Source: Schistosoma mansoni
Taxonomy: Eukaryota > Platyhelminthes > Trematoda > Strigeidida > Schistosomatidae
Direction: 5' to 3'
Assembly: GCF_000237925.1 (NCBI RefSeq)
Contig: NC_031495.1
Coordinates: forward strand, 11,633,852 to 11,697,851
Length of the DNA: 64,000 nt
Shown: positions 34,373-45,984 of the stretch, one piece after another
How the letters are laid out: every line of letters starts with the position of its first letter
Position numbering within the stretch: the stretch's first letter is position 1
The notes under the pieces: generated by a model
Database searches by the model: none
Told to the model about the DNA's origin: nothing
What the model saw: the letters and a program-made list of their open reading frames with translations, nothing else
Made by a program: the position numbers and the translations under genes

Positions 34373-35965
34373 TAAAAATAACACTTAATTTCTTAGCACA
34401 TTTCATCTTATACACATAGAATTCTAAATAATTTACACATAAACACTTAACTTTTATCCTTTAGTTAGTTACTTTTTAACATCTAAATCGATCATGTATT
34501 TTTAGTTCACTGAAAATTAGTAAATTAATGTTTCATTTAGGAGAATTAAAATTCATGACATTGTTTCATATGTTTCTTATTGATGACACTATAAAATTTT
34601 ATAGACATTACGGATTAAAGCTAACACAATAACTTATTAGTAATAAAAGAATGAATAGATTTAAATTCAAAGTCAGTAGTATAATTAAGTTCATTTGTGT
34701 TTTCCCTTATTCAATTCCTTTTCTGTGTTTCATATACTACTTATTAATATTCAGTAACTAGTTTCAATTCTGACAACTTTTGAACATATAGAGCAACATA
34801 CTCTGTTGTTGTCTAGCATTCTCAAGTATCCATATAAATTTGTGATATTCAATTTCCTTATAACTGTAACTGAAGCTTCTTGACATTTGCAACAGTTACC
34901 TTCGACTTTAACCCATTCACTGAGTCTTTATTTAGTGTGTAACAGTTTTCACGTTCTCAGTTGTTAACAGTCTTTGTCCCCGATTATTGACAATCACTAT
35001 AGATTCGCTAAACGCCCCAAACATATCATAAATAGAAATTTGTAACAATTCTGTATATATTTGTGTAATGGTAATACCACCTTTTAGATGAAACTTACTT
35101 TTGATCCAGATTTTTTCCACTTAACTTTATCGTGTGGTCAGACGCTCTGATACGGTTTTACAATATTGTGTTATGGAATTACAACAGATTGGGACAAATA
35201 ATAATGAAGCAATTAGACTGTACAATAACTGGACTAATCATTTGTCACGAACAGACAGAAAAATGACACATATCCGAGGTCCTATGTCTGTAAAACACTC
35301 AATGACCCTCAGATAATAATGGATACCGATAGATTGTACTGTATGTAATCTCTAATGATGTTCATTTTGTCGGATATTTATTTTCGTACGAGGAAGTGTT
35401 TCAATTTTTTTTACAAAGAAAACGACTGTGATTGCATGGTCGATTGATCAGGTATTTTCTATTGTCAGTCATAAATGTAACAAATCAGTAGACTCAGTTT
35501 TATGAGCAATTGCTGGTTGACTAAATCATAAAGTTAGGCTTTACTAATCGATTATAATTCTGTGGATCATTTTAACAGCCGAATAATGGCCATCAATCAC
35601 AATTCTTCACAATCCAAGAGGATGTAAAAATTCTACTAGACAGAAGGAAGATAACTGAGATTTTAACACATAGGTGATTAATTTCAGCTTATTGAAAGTA
35701 CAGATGTGATGGTCTAACAGTCGGGAAGATATTGAGAAAAAAAGATCGCTTAACACGTAATTGCACTTAACAAAAAACACCTACGTTAGTATCTAAGGAT
35801 TTAATCTAGTTTTAAAACTGACGGTGACCTAAGTGAACTGTTCAACCGTACTTGGCCGTCACGATTTCGCGGTTGTTAAAAGAGACAGCAAAGTCAATAT
35901 TGTGAACAAAAAAAATGTAATGCAAGATGATTGAGTTAAAACTGGTCAATATAAAGTCATCTTTA
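34373..35965. other. Intergenic DNA, no gene supported
   Basis: AT-rich, with a few short frames (such as 35134-35316) lacking start context, splice partners or family resemblance. It includes the 3' flank of the Mis12-like gene. Confidence 0.4.
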
Positions 35966-38093
35966 TCAAACAAAAGAACTATACGAAAAGATCCAAAGTC
36001 CATGGTTTTGTCTTTCAAATCCTGATTATCAATAATCAATTCATCAACATCAATCATTTAGTAAAACAATAGCAAATATGCCTCATTTTAGAAAAATCCT
36101 ATTGAAGCTAAAACTCACCTGATTTGACACCATAAACATTTTCCAAAGTTTGATTGATGTGATTCTTCATATTCTTTATATTGTCTACAATGGAGTTGAT
36201 TTTAGCTGTTTCTTTTTCAATCTTTGTTAGGCATGTTTTAAGCTGAAAGCACGACAAAAAGTTTGGTAAAATATATATGATCTGAAGACAAATAATTCAT
36301 ATATTGCACACGAAGACCAAGATAATATATGGTCTGTTGTCTTCTATGAAACCAAGAAATAGAACATAGTTTACGAATCACTACTGAAGTTTTGCACATC
36401 CTTATAAGTTATATATACTACTGAATTAATTTGGTTAAACTACATTAGTTATTAGAGATGGCAAGAAATAATCGGTTCTCTAAAACACCTTTTTTACAAT
36501 GTCATCTTGTTGAAGAGTAATTCAACAAAGTATATAAAACGTATTTTTAGTAAGTTGTTGAAATTAGACAAATTAATGGATCATATATTTAGTGAGATGG
36601 AGCAATAAACGAATCAAAACCTTATTTCTAAAAGTTAGAAATCATATTTATAAGGAAATCTTGCCGTTACAGGGGTAAAGGCTACTAGTAGGAAGTTCTA
36701 AATATAGATCCTAATGTTTTTGGGATTAAGACATATTTTAAGCAATAAGAACACCAATATTATCACTTGGGAGATGTAGTGGTTCAGAGCTGTTGCTCAG
36801 ACCTATATTCACAAACCGGAAACAATGAATAGTTCACTTGTAATGCTTCATTTAAAGTGGTTATGATATCTATGACATATATCAAATCAAAGCCTAGCAT
36901 CACGGGTGGTGTTTGCTGGTGTGAGAGTTAGCTGGAAGAGAGCTAAGAATGACCGAATCAAGGCATGGCATCAGTTCATGAAATCACTAAATGTTTGACT
37001 GAATCGTGTAGGTAGGTGCAGACTGCCTGATTAGGGTCAGAACGATTATCGTAACTAATGGTTGGAGATGTCGGATGACATGGCTTGTGACCGATTGAAG
37101 TGGGACAGATCCACTCACTCTCGGTCTCCCCTTAGATCTTGAGTTTTTAAATTATCATGTTGAGTAAATTTCTTCTTTCCTTTCGAATGGCATTATCCGT
37201 GCTAAATCTTTCCTGCTACTACTGTTTCTTATGCTACTCTTGGATTTGTCGATGTGGTAATACAGTACGGCAACTTGAACTAATGTACATATGTGTCATT
37301 TTCTAAAATGACCATGACTGACCATTTCGATAATAGGAAACATAAAATAACAACAGATACTCACATATTGTAAAATCCGTTGGTTAGTTGCTACAATAGT
37401 ATAATGAAGCAGTTTATAATTTGGTAACTAAATCAAATTTTTAATCTCAACATTTCACTGAGTTAGTCATTTATACTTAAAACGTATGGTGAGGATCAAA
37501 ATGAACAAAAAACAATATAAGATGACGAATATTTGTCATAATGAGGCATTTTACTTACTATTGTAATTCTATTCGTGTAAGTAATAATACGATTTTCAAT
37601 AGCTTTGTCACGTTTTTCAGAGTATTCTAACTGGAGTTCATCATCTTTGAGAACTACTGAAGAATTCAGATACAGTACTTTACTGACTAAAAATATCTGA
37701 AATAATCTGATTTATATTCATTGAGGTATATTTACATCGAAAGAATCAAACATGTCTACAAGACGGTCTTCAAGTCTTTCTTTTAAGTAGTAAGTGAGCG
37801 ACTGAAGTTTTTCTGCTGTAAATTTTAATCCAAACTAAAAGAAAGAACATTGTAAAGTTAACAGAGAAGAGACCAAACTTTATCTGATAACTTCTCACTG
37901 AATTCATCTATCATTTGTCCCAAATGAGTAATGATCACATTGTATACTAAAAAGAATATTGAATAATCACAAGAACGGGAGGATTACAATCATCTGAAAG
38001 TTGAAGAGGTGCAAACCCAAGTAGCTTCGAAACATATTCTTGTGCAACCTCAATTGGAACGGATAACGTCTGTACTTCACTTTTGTGCATCAT
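35966..38093 (-). CDS. Mis12-like kinetochore protein, split into small exons
   Basis: Mis12 is a core subunit of the centromere-bound Mis12/MIND complex. Exons 38093-37988, 37946-37879, 37834-37736, 37696-37559, 36242-36119 and probably 36021-35966 join with GT-AG introns; three of those introns are only 39-44 bp. They give about 197 residues against about 205 for human MIS12. Resemblance by eye: an N-terminal GFAPLQLS, a helix reading LTYYLKERLEDRLVDMFDSF, then LNSSVVLKDDELQLEYSE (like the conserved LPED...YSE region), and a C-terminal coiled coil IEKETAKINSIVDNIKN. A possible extra 26-bp exon (37390-37365) disturbs the frame. The last exon gives 18 residues ending at TGA. Family assignment is by eye only; the exon chain is firmer than the name. 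Confidence 0.55.
36895..37145 (+). mobile_element. 3' fragment of a non-LTR retrotransposon in an intron
   Basis: Translated in the plus direction it gives KAWHQFMKSLN, NRVGRCRLPD and NDYRN, with stops between, matching the C-terminal end of the element at 43351-45140 (KTWHQCLKSLT, HVGRCRLPGW, RDYRNQWLE). It lies in the large intron of the Mis12-like gene, on the opposite strand. Confidence 0.7.
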
Positions 38094-39377
38094 GAACAAC
38101 CGACCAACACGAATTTACTTATGTCTAAATAAAATCCACAAATAAGTGAATAAGTTGGCTTAACATCATTACATGTAAAACAAACAAAAAACTAAACGAA
38201 ATAATAATCCAAAAAGTATACACAGTGGGAGGTTTTATATATATGCCAGGTTGATTGATTACAAGTTTTCAGATCACTTACAATTTATTGGTTTATGGCG
38301 TACACAATTGATTACGCAAAAAAAGATGACAAATGCTGTTTGTATTTATTGAAGCACAAAGGAAACTGAATAAAACGGATGTGCCAGGTAACGTGTGAAG
38401 AAATAGGACGGGATATAATTTAACGACGAACTTTTAAAACAAAGTCTAAGGGTAGAAAAAATAAAGTCTTCGTTTTGTTTAGAAGTTAATTTCATTGTAA
38501 ATGCAAACAAGTAAAGGAAACTGCAGTAATATTTTAGAGGTATATTAGACGGTGTTTTAAATAATTGAGGTGTAATGCTTTTGACTGTAATTAGGGGTGT
38601 TACATGTACCAGTACATGTCAAATGGTCTCATAAACCTATTCGATGTTTCTAGCTTGTTTCATTATATTAAACTAAAAGACTGTATTGTGTATTGATGTC
38701 ATACATAAGTAACGATATCATTCATATTTTGGGGTTAATGTGATTTTTTGAATAAACCCTTTAAAAGCTAAATGCTTACTCTAGTTTAATAGTAGAAATG
38801 GATGGTGGTGTGTGTCTTGCGGGTAGAGTAGAAATTATTAAATTTAATCAGTTAGTATTGTACATCTTTCAAGATGATTTCATTTACTAAACTTGGTAGA
38901 GGATTATCGGTAAAACCAGAATTCGTAATATGAACAGATCATAATTTATACTCTAGAATAAATTTAGTTAGACAGGAAAATTAGGTTTGAGATATAAGAG
39001 TAAAAACAGAAATAATAATAATAATACTAGCAATGAGAAGGAGGCAATTCATTAATCTTCAAAGTAGGAGAAAAAAGTTAGTAGAAATGACAAGGAAACA
39101 AGTTGAGTGCTCCTTGAGTTTTGATTGTTGATTCATCAATAATTATTACAGGTAGACGAGTAGGAGGTGGAATTCAGAAGAAATGGAAAAATAGGTCAAA
39201 ACTGTTTTTAAGTTGAATTAATCTTTGTTTGGGTGTATATATATATAGGGCTTTGATGTTTACGTTCTCACTGCTAAGTAATTTCTAACTGTAGGGATGT
39301 AGCTAGGATTGTTTGTCATTTACGTTCAACAAGTAATTAGATGGTTTCTTTTTTTTTCTTCTTTTTAGTAGAATTTT
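38094..39377. promoter_or_regulatory. Divergent intergenic region
   Basis: Separates the minus-strand Mis12-like start from the plus-strand acidic-protein frame, so it should hold both promoters and any 5' exons. A TATATATATA stretch occurs near 39236. No specific core promoter could be chosen. Confidence 0.35.
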
Positions 39378-41905
39378 ATGATTTGTGTACTCTCAAGGGA
39401 TACGTTTTTTCTTTCTTCTTCTAGAATAACTCTCAGTTATACAAAAAGAGAAATACTTCATTATTTCTTACAATGTTTATATATAATTACATTGGAATAT
39501 CTTCATTTATTTAATGGTTTACAAAAGTTAAGTGTGGATAAAATCCTTTTTAATGTAATTCCAGAGTGTTTAGAGGAAAAAATAAGTTAATATATGAATC
39601 TCGAAGTTTCAGCAGATTTGTTCCAACTTTTCTTTTTAGCTCGAATTTCCTTAAATTCACATCAATATGAATTTATGGCTTTTTATTTCGATTCAGAAAA
39701 AGGTATTAAGTGTCAGAGATTACTGTTATTTTAGGGGATTTTTCTTTTTGAGATTTCATAGTTTGAAAAGAAATAAGACAATTGTGCTCATTTATAGTTG
39801 AGATCATGAGTCAATTGAAGTTAGACTACTATGGAAAACCCCAAAGCACTGGACGGCCGTTTCGTTCTACTGTGGGACTCTTCAGAAGTGCGCTTGCGCN
39901 NNNNNNNNNNNNNNNNNNNNNNNNNNNNNNNNNNNNNNNNNNNNNNNNNNNNNNNNNNNNNNNNNNNNNNNNNNNNNNNNNNNNNNNNNNNNNNNNNNNN
40001 NNNNNNNNNNNNNNNNNNNNNNNNNNNNNNNNNNNNNNNNNNNNNNNNNNNNNNNNNNNNNNNNNNNNNNNNNNNNNNNNNNNNNNNNNNNNNNNNNNNT
40101 TGGGCAACCCTGCCTAACCCCACTGCTCGAATGGAACAAGGGAGAAAGGTGGTTGTATGCCCTCACTCTGCCTGAGGTGTTCGTATACAGGGCCTTTAAG
40201 ATGTTAATGAACTTCTCAGGCACACCCTTCTTCAATAGACAATCCCAGAGAACAGTCCTGTCCAACGAATCGAAGGCAGCCCTGATATCAAGAAACACTA
40301 CGATTGTTGGCCTGCGATAAGTATGACGGTGTTCTAACATTTGGCGGAGGGTGAAGATGTGATCAATGCATCCTCGACCAGAACGAAAACCAGCCTGCTC
40401 CTCGCGAGTCAATCTTTCTCGAGTTTTAAACAACCTACGAAGAATGACAGAAGCCAATAGTTTGGACGCAATCGGAAGTAGACTTATCCCCCGATAGTTG
40501 TTACAGGAACAACGTGAACCCTTTTTAAAGATAGGGACGACTATTGACTCATTCCATGATGTTGGAACACTCTCTAGCTCCCAGACCTTTGTAAACAACA
40601 CAGTCAATTCCTTAGTCAGAAAGTCACCACCATCTTTAAAAAGAGCCAGAGGTAAGTCATCTGAGCCCGGTGATTTGTAGCGCTTCAAGAGTTGGAGTTC
40701 CTTGCGGACTTCCGCCTCGTTTGGTGGATCAGTCGTCACCGGCCATTATTTTTCTCATCTTTATAAGAACTTTCATCAAAATTATGTACATCATTACGCG
40801 AACCCATAACTGGTAAACTGACACGAGAAATCGAATACGGAGCTGATTCACTATAGGCTTCTGTCTCCCGATGATTTCGAATTATATTTGGCACAATTTG
40901 GTTCACTGTACTGTTCCAGTTATTTTCTGGATGTGCGTCCTTCCAGCTTTCTTGACCAATATCATGTAAACCGGAGTTTAGTTCTGACTGAAGTTTGTCT
41001 TCCGAGATCGGCGGATTCAATGGTGCTTNNNNNNNNNNNNNNNNNNNNNNNNNNNNNNNNNNNNNNNNNNNNNNNNNNNNNNNNNNNNNNNNNNNNNNNN
41101 NNNNNNNNNNNNNNNNNNNNNNNNNNNNNNNNNNNNNNNNNNNNNNNNNNNNNNNNNNNNNNNNNNNNNNNNNNNNNNNNNNNNNNNNNNNNNNNNNNNN
41201 NNNNNNNNNNNNNNNNNNNNNNNNNNNNATATTTCAGGAAATAAAGAATTTATTTGTAATGCAGATAATGGTGCAAAAATGGCCGTCTCAGAAGAACGCC
41301 CAGTTGAGGGTTCAATTCCCTTCATATCTGATGGAAAAGGCAAAATGGTATCAGATGACCAGGAAAAAGAAGGTTCCGTAGACAAAGCCCTGAGTCCCGA
41401 GTCAAATGAAGCACCATTGAATCCGCCGATCTCTGAAGACAAACTTCAGTCAGAACTAAACTACGGTTTACATGATATTGGTCAAGAAAGCTGGAAGGAC
41501 GCACATCCAGAAAATAACTGGAACAGTACAGTGAACCAAATTGTGCCAAATATAATTCGAAATCATCGGGAGACAGAAGCCTATAGTGAATCAGCTCCGT
41601 ATTCGATTTCTCGTGTCAGTTTACCAGTTATGGGTTCGCGTAATGATGTACATAATTTTGATGAAAATTCTTATGAAGATGAGAAAAATAAGTCGTCCGA
41701 ATCAAATGGTGATCAAAAATCTAATGCAATTTTATTAGATGATGATTCCCCTAGTTATCTAATAACCTCTAGTGAAAATCTGAATGAATTTGATGGAAAT
41801 GTTTCAGAAGAGCCAAATTCCGATGACCTAAAACCAAATGTCGTTCATTATCACCTAGTCATTCCCAGTGGATTCTCTATTCAATGCGAGAAATATGTTC
41901 TAAAT
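39378..41905 (+). CDS. Unrecognised protein with acidic, Asn/Ser-rich region
   Basis: Three segments share one frame across GT-AG introns: 39378-39585 (ends ECLEEKI), 39640-39702 after a 54-bp intron (RISLNSHQYEFMAFYFDSEKG), and 41238 to about 41905 (NKEFICNADNGAKMAVSEER...DDDSPSYLITSSENLNEF...VVHYHLVIPSGFSIQ). The first part is helical and hydrophobic, the last long, acidic and probably disordered. I do not recognise the family. The start at 39378 is uncertain because it may be an internal exon. The 3' boundary is unclear; the frame runs to 41968 but enters repeat-like DNA. The second intron contains a SINE-2 copy and two assembly gaps. Confidence 0.6.
39797..39899 (-). mobile_element. SINE-2 reverse copy, cut by gap
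   Basis: Minus-strand tail and ribozyme block: ACTTCTGAAGAGTCCCACAG, then AACGAAACGGCCGTCCAGTG. The core is CTGAAGA, but stem II is mismatched and stem I altered. It runs directly into the gap at 39900. Confidence 0.7.
39900..40099. other. Assembly gap (200 N)
   Basis: A run of exactly 200 N between a SINE-2 copy and a reverse transcriptase fragment. Confidence 0.99.
40100..40738 (-). mobile_element. Non-LTR reverse transcriptase fragment
   Basis: The minus frame is open for about 210 residues up to the gap. It includes GSDDLPLALFKDGGDF, NNYRGISLLP, EEQAGFRSGRGCIDHIFTLR, FLDIRAAFDSLDR and SSGVRQGCP, which are RT motifs 0-3 of a non-LTR element. It is similar to, but clearly distinct from, the element at 43351-45140. 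The YADD part would lie in the gap. No in-frame stop is seen, so it may be young. Confidence 0.8.
40739..41028 (-). repeat. Inverted second copy of the acidic-protein exon
   Basis: Read on the minus strand this repeats 41403-41693 with a few substitutions (for example Ser for Asn in NFDESSYKDE, and NSG for NYG). It stops after GAGAAAAATAA, where the RT fragment begins. This may be an allele or paralogue carrying a retrotransposon insertion, placed in inverted orientation by scaffolding. Confidence 0.8.
41029..41228. other. Assembly gap (200 N)
   Basis: A run of exactly 200 N between the inverted exon copy and the forward exon. Confidence 0.99.
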
Positions 41906-42009
41906 AAAGTCATATTAATTGTAATTTGGAGATATGAAGATCTAATATTGTTTCGTGGGGGAGGATAAAGTCGACAAATGCAGTCTGGATACCTACCCCG
42001 AATCTTCAG

Positions 42010-42130
42010 AGAAAAAGGGGAGGTGTTGGGATGACCCTGCAATTTTCTCGCAATCGATATGACAAGCTCATGAAACATCAAGGAGCATTTCAACCAATCA
42101 GCGATTGATTAGAAGTTATGTTACTAAAAT
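42010..42130 (+). mobile_element. Possible polypurine tract and LTR start
   Basis: GAGAAAAAGGGGAGG followed at 42023 by TGTTGGGATGACC resembles the polypurine tract and 5' end of a 3' LTR in plus orientation. This is opposite to the gypsy remnant that starts near 42130. No closing LTR end or target duplication was found, so this is tentative. Confidence 0.3.
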
Positions 42131-43350
42131 AGCGAAAATGAAAAGTCACATGTAGAGATTCTGATGCTGTCAAAATGTGTACGTATCTTTCTGCCAAGTA
42201 ACGCTTCCGCTGGAGAGACCCCATTTGTTGTCTGAGGGTTCGGTGTAGAACGGTAGATAAACAAGAACCTCTATAAGATCTCTTCGGTGTCCCCCTCCCC
42301 TCTTGATTTTTTTAGAGCATTTTTGAACGTACCAACAAAACGTTCTACCTGGCCATTCGATTGCAGATGGAATGGAGGTGTTCGGATGTGCCTGATTCCG
42401 TTCTACTGACAAAATTCTGAAAAGCCTTTTCTGACTTCATCTGTCGACACTGGAGTGTTTCGAATAGCCGCTGCTGCTACACTCTGTATTTCTGGAACTT
42501 TTTCACCTGTCTTTTTTGCATGTGAAGTGGTATCTGGTGATGGACACGACACGTTACAAACGCTGTTGATGGGTATATCCATTAATCCAAGCTTTTCTAA
42601 CATATCTAGACCAAGAATATCAAGGTTTGGTCGTTCTGTTAGATAACATACCCCTTTACAGCTATTTCCATTGACGGAAAATTCACACTGTAATTCGCCA
42701 ACTAGTTTCAGTACACCTCCAGATGCGTTTTTAGCCGTTTTCTTGGATGGCTTCATTGGCGGCTTCCCAAGCAGGTTAAACGTTTCTCTAGACACTAGAG
42801 TGATATCGGATGCTATGTCAGTTTGAAGACGAGCCGCTATACGATTAATCTGGATCGTAACATACTTTCTCCGAATGTCATAGTCTATTTGAAAGGCTGC
42901 TACCAGAAAAAGTGATTTAGATTCGGCTGACTTCACGTGTCGATGAAGTTTGTGCTTCTGCTTAGGCTGGGATGTACGATTTGGAGGGCAATGACCTTCT
43001 TTATGCCCACGTTTGTTACACATCTGACATTTATGTTTCTTGAATGGGCAGAATCGTACATAATGCCAATCACCACATAACCAACATGCAGTCGTTGGTT
43101 TGCTACAACTTGTTTTTGGTTTCTGAACTTTTAACCTAGTAATAGCATTGACACTACTGCAGGTTAAATTACGATTTACCTGTTCAATTAACTGATTGTC
43201 GTGTCTCATGTTCTATAGCCTCTTACACTCATCTGTTAATGTTCTGAGTGTGATGTTAGGATCTTGATCGAAACGAGTTAGAAGTCTGGTTCTAATCTCA
43301 GCATCTTGTGGTGACTGGAGAGCTTTGATGAATATAAGGCATTTAAATTC

Positions 43351-43373
43351 AGTCAGTCAGTCAGTCAGTCAGC
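43351..43373 (-). repeat. TGAC tetranucleotide tail
   Basis: About five copies of a tetranucleotide, seen as CAGT on the plus strand, forming the 3' terminus of the non-LTR element and probably used in target-primed integration. Confidence 0.85.
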
Positions 43374-45140
43374 GACAACGTAGGACCAGGCACATATATG
43401 CATCGGTCCAAGTTGCCATACCTCGTTAGCACAACAAGATGAACACCGGATTCATGGTAGTTAATTTAGTGTTGGTGGTAGTATATAAATTATAGGTTGT
43501 ATATAAGGATATAGTACAGGAAGGAAGAGAGATATGAAGCAATTTTAATCTCGTAGTTTAAGGGAAGATAAAGAGTGTATACACCTACGCCATTGTGATC
43601 GATTCTGAGCCATGTCACCTAGAGTCTCCAACCATTGGTTACGATAGTCACGCGGACCCCAACCAGGTAGTCTGCATCTGCCAACATGGCTCAGGCTAGA
43701 AGTTAGTGACTTCAAACACTGATGCCATGTTTTGGTTTGGCCGCCCCTAACTCTCTTCCAACCATCCCCAATACTAGTCATCATAGCGCGTCGTGGTAAT
43801 CGGTGTTCAGCCATACGTAACACATGGCCCAACCATCTCAGTCGATGAAGATTCATGACCTCATCAACTGATTTACCATCGTCCCCTAATACCCTGCGTC
43901 TAACCTCACTATTACTTACCCGGTGATCCCAGCAGATGCGAGCAATATTTCTAAGACATCTGTGGTCAAATACTAGTAACCTACGAGTATCTTCTACTCT
44001 TAATGGCCATGTTTCACAGCCGTAAAGTAGAACAGAGCGAACTGATGCGCAGTATACTCGTCCCTTAATTGATAGACGGATATCTCGTCTTCGCCATAGG
44101 TGACGTAAGTTGGCAAAAGCCAAACGAGCTTTTTGAATCCGTGCTGAGATTTCGTCAGACACCAACCCATTAGGGCTGATCAGACTTCCAAGATAAGTGA
44201 AGTTGTTCACGCGTTCGACTACTTCACTCCCTATCCTTAGTTCGGGTGTTGACGCAGGCCAGTCCTGGAGTAACAATTTACATTTGGATGGGGAGAAACG
44301 CATCCCAAACATCCTGGCATTATTACTGAGTTCCAACAGAAGACTCTGCATTTTGTCAGCGTCTTCACCAAACAGGACTATGTCATCTGCGTATTCTAAG
44401 TCGCTTAGTGGTCCCCCTGGTAGGAGATCAATTCCTGTAAATTCAGTCGACGAGAGTGTTATTTCCAGCAACAGGTCTATAATGAAGTTAAACAAAAAAG
44501 GGGATAGTGGACAGCCTTGACGTACACCACTTGAGGTTGTAAAATCATATGACAGTTCGCCATAAGCTCTCACTCGACTGATAGTGTTCGAGTAAAGAGC
44601 CTTCACAAGGTTTATGTACTTCTCAGGTACACCTTTCAATGACAGACACTGCCACAGAACCTCTCGGTCTACAGAGTCAAATGCTGCTTTCAAGTCAAGA
44701 AAAACTATCATTGTCGGACGCCGATAAACGTGTCTGTGCTCTAAAACTTGACGAATGGTGAATATGTGGTCGATACAGCCACGACCAGGTCTGAAGCCAG
44801 CCTGATTTTCTCGTGTTTGCAGTTCACGAGTCTTAGTTAGGCGCCTGATAATTATTGAGGCTAGTATTTTAGATACTATGTTAGTCAGACTAATCCCTCT
44901 ATGGTTATCGCAGGATGATTTTGACCCCTTTTTATATATTGGGACAATAAGTGATTGTGACCAGTCGGATGGGATTACATCCGTCTCCCAGATTTTAGCC
45001 AGAATATTAGTCCTATATTAGACCTCTGGAGCCAATCCATCTGGACCAGCTGCTCTTCCTCGTTTCAGATTACCTATAGCCTTTTGAACTTCAAGTAGGG
45101 TCGGGGGGCCCACTTCAATGTTCCATTCAGGTTTTCTGGG
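43351..45140 (-). mobile_element. Non-LTR retrotransposon (TGAC tail) inserted in gypsy gag
   Basis: A 5'-truncated element splitting the gypsy gag at SLTEDQF|KCLIF. A long minus frame (44711-43545, 388 codons) plus an upstream part with one stop gives RT motifs YRGI-like DNHRGISLT, AGFRPGRGCIDHIF, FLDLKAAFDSVDR, SGVRQGCPLSPFLFN and the catalytic LEYADDIVLF. A C-terminal region follows (LLYGCETWPL, RWLGHVLRM, HVGRCRLPGWGPRDYRNQW). The 3' UTR ends in GACTGACTGACTGACTGA repeats at 43372-43351. AATT occurs at both junctions and may be the target duplication. The endonuclease is missing. Confidence 0.85.
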
Positions 45141-45692
45141 AATTGATCTTCTGTCAACGAGCGTAACTTGAACCTTTCACATTCTCTGTTGACGATGTCT
45201 GCTAGAGCACCATATTCATCGGTTTCTCGTTTCACCAAATGGAGACACTGGTAGCGAATACTAAACAATGAGGAAGATTCACCGAATATTTCTGACAGCT
45301 GGGATACTGTCTCCTCGAAACTGAGCTCTCGAGGTATCAGCATAGCGTGCATGTTCATGACTTCCCAACTTGCGCATCAACAGTCGAGTCTTCCATGCGT
45401 CTTGTTTACAGAACTCTATTCTAAATTTGTCTTCCCAACGCTTGAACCACGTGAGAAATGTATTTCCACATTCGGGGTCATAATAGAATTCTGGAATGCT
45501 GCTGGCAACTGCATCACAAGAAGTACTTGAAGTAGCATGTGAACTCGAGCAGTGGATGTTAAGCTGTTGCGTCAGAGTTTCTAACAAGTGCATTTGTGCG
45601 TCAAGTTGTGCTTGCTGTTGTTGCAGTATTCGGTTAAGCTGGTCGTTTGATATCAGCATTTTGAATGAATTTTCCTTTTTCCCCGTCGCCAC

Positions 45693-45978
45693 TGTTATAA
45701 TTGTATTTTGCTAATAAACGACCCAGCTATTCCTATTGCTTAGTATTCTTATACAATGACACTCAACAAGACCCCAAAATCAGAACACGTTGAACAGGAA
45801 TGAAATTGTATTCCCAAAATAACAATCGTAAGTGAACAGCAATCACTGGTTTGAATAACGTTCATATATTTACAGTATATACATAATAAGCTTCTAGATT
45901 TTTCTCCAATAATTTGTCAGGGCTGATTGGTTTAGAATTAGCCAATCAGCGCGCGCCATCACGATCATGCACATAACA
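45693..45978 (-). mobile_element. 5' LTR of the gypsy-like element (286 bp)
   Basis: On the minus strand it starts TGTTATGTGCATG and ends AATTATAACA. The sequence right after it, GTGGCGACGGGG, would be the primer binding region, and the gag ATG overlaps it (the ATG of MATGKK lies in TTATAACAGTGGCGACGGGG). No matching 3' LTR was found near 42 kb. Confidence 0.65.
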
Positions 45979-45984
45979 TGCCTT

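Larger units (their letters stand above)
42130..45692 (-). mobile_element. Gypsy-like LTR retrotransposon, deleted and interrupted
   Basis: Minus strand, following the LTR at 45693-45978. The gag begins MATGKKENSFKM (45692), continues with a frameshift near 45340 to SLTEDQF (about 45142), is interrupted by another element, and resumes at 43345 (KCLIFIKALQSPQDAEIRTR). Two zinc knuckles follow (CWLCGDWHYVRFC and CQMCNKRGHKEGHC, 43090-43000). A protease-like domain has DIAS in place of the usual active-site triad. RT and RNase H are missing: the reading jumps to integrase C-terminal sequence (PFHLQSNGQVERFVGTFKNA, then GVSPAEALLGRKIRTHF) at 42390-42140. It cannot be autonomous. Confidence 0.8.

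Noticed and set aside
35842-36057. A minus-strand frame of 71 codons at the end of the Mis12-like gene.
   Set aside because: Its frame does not fit the splice phase of the preceding exon; the in-phase reading gives a short C-terminus ending at 35966.
39821-40175. Several long frames across runs of N at the gaps.
   Set aside because: They are artefacts of unknown bases being read without stops.
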